DNA of 22,256 nt from IMG/VR virus record IMGVR_UViG_3300010158_000352, positions 1 to 22,256 of that record; one strand, given 5' to 3'. Under the pieces are notes generated by a model. That model saw only the letters and a list, made by a program, of their open reading frames with translations. It was not told the DNA's origin and did no database searches. This DNA comes from a virus. Positions within the stretch are counted from its first letter, which is position 1. Each line of letters opens with the position of its first letter. Shown here one piece after another: positions 14,566-20,749 of this stretch. The translations under genes and the position numbers were made by a program.

Positions 14566-15819
14566 ATGAGCTACAACGGCAGCGGCACATTCCAGATCAA
14601 CAGCGCAGGCCAACCAGTCGTAACTGGCACGGTCATATCATCCACGGCGTTCAACGCGCTCACGGCGGACTTGGCTACGGGCCTGTCCACGGCGATCACG
14701 AAGGACGGGCAGACCACGACTACGGCGCGGATTACCTTCGCGCAGGGCGTATCGTCCACGCTGGTCACGGATGCAACGTCGGCCACGACTGGCTCGATTA
14801 TCACGGCTGGCGGTATATCCACGCAGAACGCTCTGTGGGTTGGCACGACTAGCCGCCTTGTGGGCAATGTACAGGCTGACGGGCTAGTACTCATCGGAGA
14901 AGCGTCCAGCACCCCAACAGCGGGCGGTACGCAGCGTCTTGGCATCGCCGGTAATATCAAATTTGACAGCGGCGGTATCATTGAATGGCCGACGGTTAGC
15001 GCAGCCGCATGGTATCAATACGATGTTAGCGGCGCACTTGTTTTCCAACGCGCCGCTACAGAAGCCGCCCGCTTCGGCACTAACGGCACATTTGCCATTG
15101 GAACATCCGATACAACCACATATGCAGTTCCGCTTGTAATTTATAGAGGTAGCGGTAGTACATTTGTATGTGGTGGCCTTGGTGGGCAGGGCATTGCCTT
15201 TTTTGTAAACACCGCTAATGCGAATGGTTATAATGCTGCGGCTACTGCTGCTGGCTACGGGTACGTTACGTCAACTGGTCGTTCAATAAATGCTGGTGGG
15301 ACCATTAACGCATCCGGCGCTGACTACGCCGAGTACATGACCAAGGCAGATGGCTGCGGGACTATCGTCAAGGGCGACATTGTGGGGGTTAATGACGATG
15401 GCAAGCTGACGGACAAATTTGTTGACGCCCACAGCTTTGTCATCAAGTCGACAAATCCGTCTTATGTTGGTGGTGATACATGGGGAACACATGAAAAACT
15501 GGGCCTTGAAAACCCGGAAGTTAAAGCAAAGCCGGATGATGAAACGGAAGATGCCTATCAAGCCCGCATAGCTGCATTTAAGGCGGCGCTGGAAGCAGAG
15601 CGCCAGAATGTTGACCGCATCGCCTTCAGCGGTCAGGTGCCTGTCAACGTGACTGGCGCAACGGTAGGCGATTACATCGTCCCTGTGGCTGGCCCTGATG
15701 GCAGCATTGCTGGCGAGGCCGTGACTAACCCCACATTTGACCAGTACCGCGCTGCCGTGGGCCGGGTGTGGAAAATCCTCGAAGATGGCCGCGCATTTGT
15801 TTCGGTGAAGGTGTCCTAA
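14566..15819 (+). CDS. Tail fibre protein with Peptidase_G2-like C-terminus
   Basis: A 417-residue receptor-binding-type protein. Residues 1-60 (MSYNGSGTFQINSAGQPVVT, then ISSTAFNALTADLATGLSTA) match the virion-anchoring start of podovirus tail fibres. Residues 60-245 are a Gly/Thr/Ser-rich beta region with paired repeats. Residues 250-300 (GADYAEYMTKADGCGTIVKG, then VNDDGKL and SFVIKSTNPSYVG) resemble the Peptidase_G2 / intramolecular chaperone domain that helps fibres trimerise and then cleaves itself off. An unusual charged helical insertion, rich in Glu, Lys and Ala, occupies about residues 308-350, before the domain resumes at DRIAFSGQVPVNV. The start has AAGGA just upstream. Whether cleavage happens cannot be told from sequence alone. 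Confidence 0.82.
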   Translation: MSYNGSGTFQINSAGQPVVTGTVISSTAFNALTADLATGLSTAITKDGQTTTTARITFAQGVSSTLVTDATSATTGSIITAGGISTQNALWVGTTSRLVGNVQADGLVLIGEASSTPTAGGTQRLGIAGNIKFDSGGIIEWPTVSAAAWYQYDVSGALVFQRAATEAARFGTNGTFAIGTSDTTTYAVPLVIYRGSGSTFVCGGLGGQGIAFFVNTANANGYNAAATAAGYGYVTSTGRSINAGGTINASGADYAEYMTKADGCGTIVKGDIVGVNDDGKLTDKFVDAHSFVIKSTNPSYVGGDTWGTHEKLGLENPEVKAKPDDETEDAYQARIAAFKAALEAERQNVDRIAFSGQVPVNVTGATVGDYIVPVAGPDGSIAGEAVTNPTFDQYRAAVGRVWKILEDGRAFVSVKVS

Positions 15820-16142
15820 TGACCAACACATACACATGGCTTGTCGAATACATGTCCTGCTACCCACAGGCTGAAGGCGAGACTGATGTCGTCTTCACCG
15901 TGGGCTGGCGCTGTAACGCCACGGACGGCACCTACAATGCCACCCAGTACGGCACCGTGAGCGTCCCTTACGTCGCGGGTGACCCCTACACCCCGTATGC
16001 CGATCTGACCGAAGTTCAGGTACAGGGCTGGGTCTGGGCCAACGGCGTCGATCAGGCTGCTGTTGAGGCGGCTCTTGACATTAACATTGCCAATCAGGTC
16101 AATCCCCCTGTCGTAACCCCACCCCTACCTTGGAGCGTTTAA
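15819..16142 (+). CDS. Conserved tail-fibre-linked phage protein (DUF7936-like)
   Basis: A 107-residue protein: MTNTYTWLVEYMSCYPQAEG, then VVFTVGWRCNATDGTYNATQ and a DPYTPYADLTEVQVQGWVW segment. This pattern (TV-WR-N-TDGTY-A, then PYADLT-QV-GWV, ending NPPVVTPPLPW) is one I recall in small proteins encoded just after phage tail fibres, probably the family called DUF7936. Its function is unknown; a fibre chaperone or minor virion protein is possible. The frame extends upstream, but ATG 15819 overlaps the fibre stop (TAATG) and restores the expected N-terminus, so that start was chosen. The stop overlaps the following small gene in the same way. Confidence 0.75.
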   Translation: MTNTYTWLVEYMSCYPQAEGETDVVFTVGWRCNATDGTYNATQYGTVSVPYVAGDPYTPYADLTEVQVQGWVWANGVDQAAVEAALDINIANQVNPPVVTPPLPWSV

Positions 16143-16288
16143 TGAACCTCGACCTTACCATCGACCAGATCAACGTCATCATGTCCGCGCTGGGCAATGC
16201 CCCGTTTATACAGGTTGAAGGCATCATCAACGAAATCCGCAAGCAGGTTCAGCCGCAGCTTGCCCCGCAAGAAGCTCCACCGACATGA
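16142..16288 (+). CDS. Small 48-residue conserved-type phage protein
   Basis: A short gene supported by coupling at both ends: TAATG with the upstream stop (16140-16144) and ATGA with the next start (16285-16288). The product begins MNLDLTIDQINVIMSALGNA and continues with a helical GIINEIRKQVQPQLAPQ. It resembles tiny proteins that I recall between the tail fibre and lysis genes of similar phages. It has no membrane segment. Function is unknown. Its codon use (GAC, ATC, CTC, GCC) matches the surrounding real genes, which argues against chance. Confidence 0.7.
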   Translation: MNLDLTIDQINVIMSALGNAPFIQVEGIINEIRKQVQPQLAPQEAPPT

Positions 16289-16467
16289 GCGAACCTTTGA
16301 CCGAGGCGGAAATGGACAGCATCGCAGAGCGCGCGGCTGACCGGGCCATCCGTAAGATGTACGAGCAGATTGGCAAGTCCGTCGCTCAGAAGGTATATTG
16401 GGGCATTGGCATTGTGGTTGTAGGCATGATTATGATGCTTGCCGGACATGGGATAACAAAGTCATGA
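16285..16467 (+). CDS. Small single-helix membrane protein, holin-region
   Basis: A 60-residue protein. Residues 1-36 are an amphipathic helix with alternating acidic and basic residues (MSEPLTEAEMDSIAERAADR). Residues 38-55 are a single membrane-spanning segment (VYWGIGIVVVGMIMMLAG), followed by a short polar tail. It could be an antiholin-like or membrane-anchored lysis regulator because it sits close to the lysis cassette, or simply a membrane-anchored virion accessory. It is coupled by ATGA on both sides (16285-16288 and 16464-16467). No named domain is recognised. Confidence 0.7.
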   Translation: MSEPLTEAEMDSIAERAADRAIRKMYEQIGKSVAQKVYWGIGIVVVGMIMMLAGHGITKS

Positions 16468-16817
16468 TTGAAGATTTCGTAGGGCGTGTATTCGCGCTCC
16501 GCAACGCCACCCACCTCGCCCATTGGGCGTCCAAGTCCTATGCAGAGCATAAGACGCTTGGCAAATTCTACGAGGCCCTAATCGACGGGGTGGACACGAT
16601 TGTGGAGGCGTATCAGGGCTATTATGGCCTGATTGGGGAGGTGCGGATTAGCATGATTCCCAAGTCGGACATTACGGGCAAAATCCATAGCGAACTTAGC
16701 TATATTGTCGCCAACCGGGACAAGATTTGCCAGAAGAACCCGATCATCTTGAACCTGCTGGACCAGTTTGCGTCCGAATACTCGAATACCCTGTATAAGC
16801 TGACCAACCTGAAATAG
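16464..16817 (+). CDS. DUF5856-like helical phage protein
   Basis: A 117-residue all-helical protein. IEDFVGRVFALRNATHLAHW near the N-terminus, then SYAEHKTLGKFYEALIDGVD and a terminal SNTLYKLTNLK, match a phage protein family of ferritin/Dps-like helical-bundle appearance that I recall as DUF5856. The His and Glu residues in AHW, YAEH and FYEALID are spaced as in a ferritin-like bundle, but iron binding is not established. The frame continues upstream, yet ATG 16464 is chosen because it overlaps the upstream stop (ATGA) and gives the family N-terminus. Its place before the holin candidate is typical of such phages. Confidence 0.75.
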   Translation: MIEDFVGRVFALRNATHLAHWASKSYAEHKTLGKFYEALIDGVDTIVEAYQGYYGLIGEVRISMIPKSDITGKIHSELSYIVANRDKICQKNPIILNLLDQFASEYSNTLYKLTNLK

Positions 16818-16826
16818 GAGACTGCA

Positions 16827-16982
16827 ATGCTTAAAGGCTATAAGACTTATATCACTGCCGTTGTTGCCGTTGTTGCCGCTGTCGCGGCCTATCTGGTGGG
16901 CGATGCCACTGTGGCCCAGACCGGCCAGTTGGTGTTTTCGGCCCTGTTTGCCGCGTTTATTCGTAACGGCATCGCTTCCTAG
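16827..16982 (+). CDS. Holin candidate, two membrane helices
   Basis: A 51-residue protein. MLKGYKTYIT is a basic N-terminus, followed by an Ala/Val membrane helix (residues 9-23, ITAVVAVVAAVAAYL). A polar turn with GDATVAQTG comes next, then a second hydrophobic helix (QLVFSALFAAFIRNG, residues 34-48). This size and topology fit a class II-type holin or related small lysis membrane protein, and the gene sits directly before the spanin and endolysin genes. Holins form holes that release the endolysin at a set time. A GGAG lies about 7 bases before ATG 16827. The stop TAG overlaps the GTG start of the i-spanin gene. Confidence 0.7.
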   Translation: MLKGYKTYITAVVAVVAAVAAYLVGDATVAQTGQLVFSALFAAFIRNGIAS

Positions 16983-17206
16983 TGTTGGCCTTCCTTGCCC
17001 CGTTCTTTCAGCTTCTCAGTGGCCTAATGGGCTATTTTAGGGATAAAAAGCTGACGGACGGGGCGGTGGCTGAATCTAGGGTTGTCTCTCTACAGGCGGA
17101 ATTACATGACATACAGAAGGCAAATCAGGCTCGGGACGCTGTTCGCGCTGCTGCTGCCGCTGATCCTAGTGTGTTGCGCGCCCCAGACCCAGATAGCCGC
17201 GACTGA
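16982..17206 (+). CDS. Rz: Rz-like inner-membrane spanin
   Basis: A 74-residue protein. Residues 1-18 (LAFLAPFFQLLSGLMGYF) are an N-terminal membrane anchor, and residues 25-60 form a helical coiled-coil-type stretch (VVSLQAELHDIQKANQARDA). This is the topology of an i-spanin, whose periplasmic helix contacts an outer-membrane lipoprotein to fuse the membranes in the last lysis step. It starts with GTG at 16982, overlapping the holin stop (TAGTG). An Rz1-like gene begins inside it in another frame at 17106, the classic nested arrangement. It is short for the family, so identification rests on topology and context more than sequence similarity. Confidence 0.7.
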   Translation: MLAFLAPFFQLLSGLMGYFRDKKLTDGAVAESRVVSLQAELHDIQKANQARDAVRAAAAADPSVLRAPDPDSRD

Positions 17207-17327
17207 CTTTTGTGCGGTTGCGAAGGTGATACCCTTCTCTCGGCTGCATGATACCCTAGAGACTATCGAAGCCGTGAAAGAGCATAACGCGGTCTACCAT
17301 TCCCTTTGCCCCACTAAGGCCCCCTAA
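17106..17327 (+). CDS. Rz1: Rz1-like outer-membrane spanin lipoprotein candidate
   Basis: A 73-residue protein. A basic N-terminus (MTYRRQIRLG) and hydrophobic segment (TLFALLLPLILV) end at Cys23-Cys24, followed by APQTQ. This is a lipoprotein-like signal, but the residue before the modified Cys is Val or Cys rather than the usual Gly/Ala/Ser. The body (DFCAVAKVIPFSRLHDTLET, then VKEHNAVYHSLC) matches small phage proteins that I recall following Rz. TTG at 17082 is an alternative start; ATG 17106 was chosen because it places the charged signal directly before the hydrophobic stretch. It is embedded over the 3' half of the Rz-like gene and coupled to the endolysin by TAATG. Confidence 0.7.
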   Translation: MTYRRQIRLGTLFALLLPLILVCCAPQTQIAATDFCAVAKVIPFSRLHDTLETIEAVKEHNAVYHSLCPTKAP

Positions 17328-17848
17328 TGACGCCTACATTCGATACCGCCATGCGGCTCCTGCTACGGCACGAGGGCGGCTACGTTAATCACCCAGAAGA
17401 CAATGGCGGAATGACCAATCTAGGCGTCACACAGGCCGTCTGGAGCGCCCACATTGGCAGGGAGGCGACTGAGGCTGACATGCGCGCCCTGACGCCGGAG
17501 GCCGTCACGCCCATCTACAGGGCGCGGTATTGGGATACCGTTCGGGCTGATTTACTGCCTAACGGGCTGGATTATTGCATATTTGATTGTGCGGTAAATT
17601 CCGGGCCGGGCCGGGCAATTAAGCTGCTTCAGTATGTGCTTTACACCAAGGTGGACGGCATCATGGGAAGAAACACCTTGGCATTGGCTGAGAAGTCTGA
17701 TTGTGTACAGCTCATTGAGGACTACAGCCAGAAACGGCTGGATTATCTGCGCTCTCTAAATGATTGGAAGACCTTCGGCGCTGGCTGGGGGACTCGCGTT
17801 GCAGACGTTGAAATAGACGCTAAACGTATTTGGAGTACCCATGGCTGA
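17327..17848 (+). CDS. GH108 endolysin (N-acetylmuramidase)
   Basis: A 173-residue peptidoglycan hydrolase of the glycoside hydrolase 108 type. RHEGGYVNHPEDNGGMTNLG at residues 14-33 contains the expected catalytic Glu16 and the DNGGMTN substrate-loop motif. YWDTVRADLLPNGLDYCIFD follows, and the FDCAVNSGPGRAIKLLQ stretch at 86-102 begins the C-terminal predicted peptidoglycan-binding domain. It cleaves the glycan backbone after the holin opens the inner membrane. No signal peptide is present, so export depends on the holin. Length is normal for a single-module GH108 phage lysin. The start overlaps the Rz1-like stop (TAATG) and the end overlaps the next gene by 8 bases. Confidence 0.92.
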   Translation: MTPTFDTAMRLLLRHEGGYVNHPEDNGGMTNLGVTQAVWSAHIGREATEADMRALTPEAVTPIYRARYWDTVRADLLPNGLDYCIFDCAVNSGPGRAIKLLQYVLYTKVDGIMGRNTLALAEKSDCVQLIEDYSQKRLDYLRSLNDWKTFGAGWGTRVADVEIDAKRIWSTHG

Positions 17849-19016
17849 ACCAACATTCTGCGTAGACGAACGTCTGAAAGAATGGGCAAGCCCGACACAA
17901 ATCAAATACATGGACGCCATCGCGCTCCACGGCGGGTGCCGCGCCGCCGCCAAGGCGCTGGGTAAGGACCACACAAGCCTGTTCAGGGCCATCGCCCGCC
18001 TAAAGAAACACGCCGCGCTGCACGGGTATAGCCCAGAACACGACATGACCAAGACGGTGCCGGACCCTTTCGTAGTCAAGGGAGTTTCGACCTATTACAA
18101 CGCTGACGGCGTGGCCGCCGGGCAGTGGGTCAAATCCAGCATTGATACGGTCAGACAGGCCGAAATGATGAAGGCTGCATCGGCTGCCATGGCGGAGGAA
18201 TTGCCCCGCCTGAAGGCCCTTAAAGCGCCTCTGACGACCAATGCCGATCTGTGCAACTTGTACACGTTTACGGATGTCCATATGGGCATGTTGGCATGGC
18301 ACAAAGAGTGCGGCGATGACTGGGACATCGCCATTGCTGAGAAGACGCTGATTGGCTGTTTCGAGCAGATGATTGCCGCGTCCCCGCCTGCCAAGGTCGG
18401 CATTGTAAACCAAGGCGGTGACTTCTTGCACTATGACGGCCTGACCGCCGTGACCCCGCTGCACGGCAACATCCTCGACGCCGATGGCCGGTTTAGCAAG
18501 ATGGTGGCCGCGTCCATTCGCACCCTGCGCCGCATTATCGACCTCGCCCTGCTGCGGCACGAGTATGTGCATGTCATCATGCAGGAGGGCAATCACGACA
18601 TGGCGTCATCTGTTTGGTTACGTCACATGTTCAAGGCCCTGTATGAGAACGAGCCGCGCATCACGGTAGATGCCAGCGAACTGCCGTATTACGTCTATCA
18701 GCACGGGCAGACTATGCTGGCCTTCCACCATAGCCACTTGAGCAAGAACGCCAGTCTGCCGCTTCTTTTTGCGGCCATGCACCCGGCCATTTGGGGCGCG
18801 ACTACAAAGCGTTACGCCCACACAGGCCATCGCCACCATGTCGAGGAGAAAGAGCATCCCGGCATGAAGGTCATCCAGCACCCTACACTATCGGCCAAGG
18901 ACGCCTACGCCGCCCGCGGCGGCTGGCTGTCAGAGCGTGAGGCTACCGCCATGACGTACCATATAAAGTACGGCTTGGTGGCCCGTAACACTGTAACACC
19001 GGAAATGATCACATAA
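17841..19016 (+). CDS. HTH plus metallophosphoesterase protein
   Basis: A 391-residue protein. Residues 15-55 form an HTH-like segment (ALHGGCRAAAKALGKDHTSL). From residue 138 on there is a calcineurin-like metallophosphoesterase: DVH at 145-147, GGD at 192-194, GNHD at 250-253, a His pair in FHHSH at 295-299, and GHRHH at 329-333. All five metal-ligand blocks of the fold are present, so it is probably active on a phosphodiester or phosphomonoester. The substrate could be nucleic acid, given the HTH, but this is inference. It follows the endolysin with an 8-base overlap and precedes small genes coupled by TAATG. Similar HTH-phosphoesterase proteins occur in phage late regions. Confidence 0.85.
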   Translation: MAEPTFCVDERLKEWASPTQIKYMDAIALHGGCRAAAKALGKDHTSLFRAIARLKKHAALHGYSPEHDMTKTVPDPFVVKGVSTYYNADGVAAGQWVKSSIDTVRQAEMMKAASAAMAEELPRLKALKAPLTTNADLCNLYTFTDVHMGMLAWHKECGDDWDIAIAEKTLIGCFEQMIAASPPAKVGIVNQGGDFLHYDGLTAVTPLHGNILDADGRFSKMVAASIRTLRRIIDLALLRHEYVHVIMQEGNHDMASSVWLRHMFKALYENEPRITVDASELPYYVYQHGQTMLAFHHSHLSKNASLPLLFAAMHPAIWGATTKRYAHTGHRHHVEEKEHPGMKVIQHPTLSAKDAYAARGGWLSEREATAMTYHIKYGLVARNTVTPEMIT

Positions 19017-19204
19017 TGGCAACGCGCTGGCCGGGGCAGAATGTAGAAGTTGGGCCATTCGTGGCGAAGATCAATTTTGATCCAGATACAGGCGCTGCCG
19101 TGAGCGTATTTATCATGGCGCGGTCTAAGTCCGGCTCGCATTTGGACGATTTCCTGTACGACCTGAGTACGCAGATTTCTAAGATTATGCAGCATAAGCC
19201 ATGA
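19016..19204 (+). CDS. Small TSCPD-like phage protein
   Basis: A 62-residue protein. AKINFDPDTGAAVSVFIMAR, then SKSGSHLDDFLYDLSTQISK, resembles the TSCPD domain found at the C-terminus of some ribonucleotide reductases and as a stand-alone small phage protein: a beta strand with VFI, a K-G/S turn, and a helix ending near IS-(x)2-Q. The role of the stand-alone form is unknown. The start overlaps the phosphoesterase stop (TAATG), and the stop overlaps the next start (ATGA at 19201-19204). Confidence 0.6.
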   Translation: MATRWPGQNVEVGPFVAKINFDPDTGAAVSVFIMARSKSGSHLDDFLYDLSTQISKIMQHKP

Positions 19205-19347
19205 GCGCGCTTCTGGTCGCCTTCGTATCAGTGATATACGCGGCTGTGGCTGTCTCCCAGATACGGCAGGGCCATTACGCAGATTCCGTCATTTGGTCCG
19301 GTTACGTCTTAGCCAATGTCGGGTTTGTCTGGAAATACCTGCAATGA
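19201..19347 (+). CDS. Small two-helix membrane protein
   Basis: A 48-residue gene coupled by ATGA on both sides (19201-19204 and 19344-19347). MSALLVAFVSVIYAAVAVSQ gives a first membrane helix, a polar loop with IRQGHYADS follows, and a second hydrophobic segment (VIWSGYVLANVGFVWKYL) closes the protein. It resembles tiny membrane proteins scattered in phage late and early regions. No function is recognised. It lies well after the endolysin, so a second holin-type role is possible but not favoured. Confidence 0.65.
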   Translation: MSALLVAFVSVIYAAVAVSQIRQGHYADSVIWSGYVLANVGFVWKYLQ

Positions 19348-19688
19348 CCCTCAAGCTGCACCCAGAAATGATTGCAGCGGGCTATGAATTTCTGCGCCAG
19401 ACAGAGCCATTCCAGCACATGAAGCTGCCTGAGGCCGAGGACATCGGCTTCCACGTTGTCCGCAGTCGCAAGATGTTTGCTGATTTTAGCGTCGAAAACG
19501 GGATACCGATCATCCGGGTTAGCACGGAGAAAAACGGCCATACTAACACATTATTGGCTACAATCGCACACGAAATGATCCATTTGCATCAAGAGCTTAC
19601 GGGCGATAGGGAGACGCACGGCCCCCGCTTTAAGCGTATGGCGGCCAAAGTGTGCCGGGCGCACGGGTTTGATCCGCTGACGTTCTAG
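19344..19688 (+). CDS. SprT-like zinc metalloprotease domain protein
   Basis: A 114-residue protein with the SprT-type zincin signature: HEMIH at 76-80 (His76, Glu77, His80) followed by QELTGDRETHGPRFKRMA, where His92 is the expected third zinc ligand. The N-terminal part is helical, with a beta strand before the active helix (GIPIIRVSTEKNGHTNTLLA). It is short compared with cellular SprT/Spartan, which carry a zinc ribbon, so it is a bare catalytic domain. Related host proteins remove DNA-bound proteins; a phage role is unproven. The frame is open upstream, but ATG 19344 is set by ATGA coupling. The stop overlaps the stop of the opposite-strand gene by 4 bases. Confidence 0.82.
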   Translation: MTLKLHPEMIAAGYEFLRQTEPFQHMKLPEAEDIGFHVVRSRKMFADFSVENGIPIIRVSTEKNGHTNTLLATIAHEMIHLHQELTGDRETHGPRFKRMAAKVCRAHGFDPLTF

Positions 19689-19840
19689 CTGTAGCTGCGT
19701 GTTTGCACGACCTTAACGGCGTCCGTGTCAACCTCTAAATCAAGCAATTCCTGCACGATTTCCATGGCCGCCTGAAACGCGCCCGGCTCTGTATCGTCGT
19801 ACAGAACGTCAAAGTCGATGGAGACGCGGATGGACTTCAT
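19685..19840 (-). CDS. Small 51-residue protein, last gene of the leftward operon
   Basis: A short gene running 19840 to 19685. The product begins MKSIRVSIDFDVLYDDTEPG and continues with a helical FQAAMEIVQELLDLEVDTDA, ending in KVVQTRSYS. It is acidic and probably a small alpha/beta fold. It is supported by an ATGA overlap with the stop of the RuvC-like gene (19837-19840). Its own stop codon overlaps the SprT-like gene's stop by 4 bases, tail to tail. I do not recognise a family. Confidence 0.65.
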   Translation of the reverse strand: MKSIRVSIDFDVLYDDTEPGAFQAAMEIVQELLDLEVDTDAVKVVQTRSYS

Positions 19841-20316
19841 TGGACCTTATCCTGACTAGCGCCGTATTTGGCGATTAGCGTTGCGTCACTTCTACCATCA
19901 TCCTTCTTGCGCTGGAATAGCTCCGCGCTGGCTGGGAATAGCTGCATGGCCCGCTCCCGGCTGCCGTCCTTGCCGTCCCTGACGCCCATAGCCCGCTGCC
20001 AAGCCTGTGGCGTGACCAGCGTGGTGGGAATGTCATAGGCCGCCAAGACGCCCTCTAGGATGCCCGTAGAGCGTCCAAAGCTGAATACGCTCGTGACCCC
20101 CTGCCCCGGCATGGCGTTGACGCGCTCCAAGAACGCCGCCTCGGCATGGCGCTTGATTACGATGGCCGCGACAAGCTGGGCGCTGACTTCGCGCTTCAGC
20201 TTATTGTTGCGCTTGACCTCGACTGTGGGCATGTCCACGACGTCTATGGTGTTGTCGCGGGTGTCCAAGAACGCCAGCGCGCCAGACAGGCCGGGATCTA
20301 TGCCTAGGATAATCAT
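19837..20316 (-). CDS. ruvC: RuvC-like Holliday junction resolvase
   Basis: A 159-residue RNase H-fold nuclease. GIDPGLSGALAF at residues 5-16 gives the first catalytic Asp7. AFLERVNAMPGQGVTSVFSF at 61-80 contains catalytic Glu64 and the Gly-rich loop. KKDDGRSDATLIAKYGA at 137-153 carries the last acidic residues (Asp139/140 and Asp144), and TPQAWQRAMG precedes it. It cuts branched DNA made during recombination or resolves concatemers before packaging. Length is close to bacterial RuvC. It sits between a PD-(D/E)XK-like nuclease gene and a small gene coupled by ATGA, so it is part of the DNA metabolism operon on the minus strand. Confidence 0.9.
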   Translation of the reverse strand: MIILGIDPGLSGALAFLDTRDNTIDVVDMPTVEVKRNNKLKREVSAQLVAAIVIKRHAEAAFLERVNAMPGQGVTSVFSFGRSTGILEGVLAAYDIPTTLVTPQAWQRAMGVRDGKDGSRERAMQLFPASAELFQRKKDDGRSDATLIAKYGASQDKVQ

Positions 20317-20317
20317 T

Positions 20318-20749
20318 TTATGGCTTTCCCTTGTCGGAAACTTCTCTAAATTCTTTGGCGGAGAAAAACACGCACGGTTCTATATCACCATTTTGTCCGC
20401 GAGAACTGCCCGCCAGTTCTGTGCGCAACACAGGGACAATACATAAATCGGCATAAATAATTGACTCATTAACGCCTATGAAAAGCAAAAATGGAATGCC
20501 AAAGCATTTTGCCAATCTAACGCCACGGTCATATTTCGACGCGCTCAGTAAATAATCCGGGTAGGCTCTGCCGCGATCTTTGAACTCACCCCAAGCCACT
20601 GGTATTTTGTTTTGTGAAAGACACCAATCAAGCCCATATAATGTTTCACTCAACTTAGTAATTTCATATCCCCAAGACGCCGAAATATATGCTTTAGCCA
20701 TTTCCTCTACAGCAAGATTTGATGCCGTTTCGTTTCTTGGCCGCCACAT
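20318..20749 (-). CDS. Putative PD-(D/E)XK-type nuclease-like protein
   Basis: A 143-residue protein (start ATG 20749; GTG at 20752 is possible but ATG has better spacing from GGAGG). LYGLDWCLSQ at 38-47 and VAWGEFKDRG at 51-60 place Asp41, Glu55 and Lys57 as a D...ExK active-site pattern, and an N-terminal helix holds Glu15/16. YPDYLLSASKYDRGVRLAKC and the FGIPFLLFIGVNE strand fit the rest of a small restriction-endonuclease fold that I recall in phage operons. It lies next to the RuvC-like gene, suggesting DNA processing. The region is visibly AT-richer than its neighbours, hinting at a different history. Function is inferred from motif layout. Confidence 0.65.
   Translation of the reverse strand: MWRPRNETASNLAVEEMAKAYISASWGYEITKLSETLYGLDWCLSQNKIPVAWGEFKDRGRAYPDYLLSASKYDRGVRLAKCFGIPFLLFIGVNESIIYADLCIVPVLRTELAGSSRGQNGDIEPCVFFSAKEFREVSDKGKP

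Noticed and set aside
18000-18596. 198-codon minus-strand open frame opposite the phosphoesterase gene
   Set aside because: It is a mirror of the metallophosphoesterase coding region, with no supporting start signal.
19670-19720. Bidirectional terminator between the converging operons
   Set aside because: Only short AGCT self-complementary pieces are visible; there is no stem followed by a T run on either strand.
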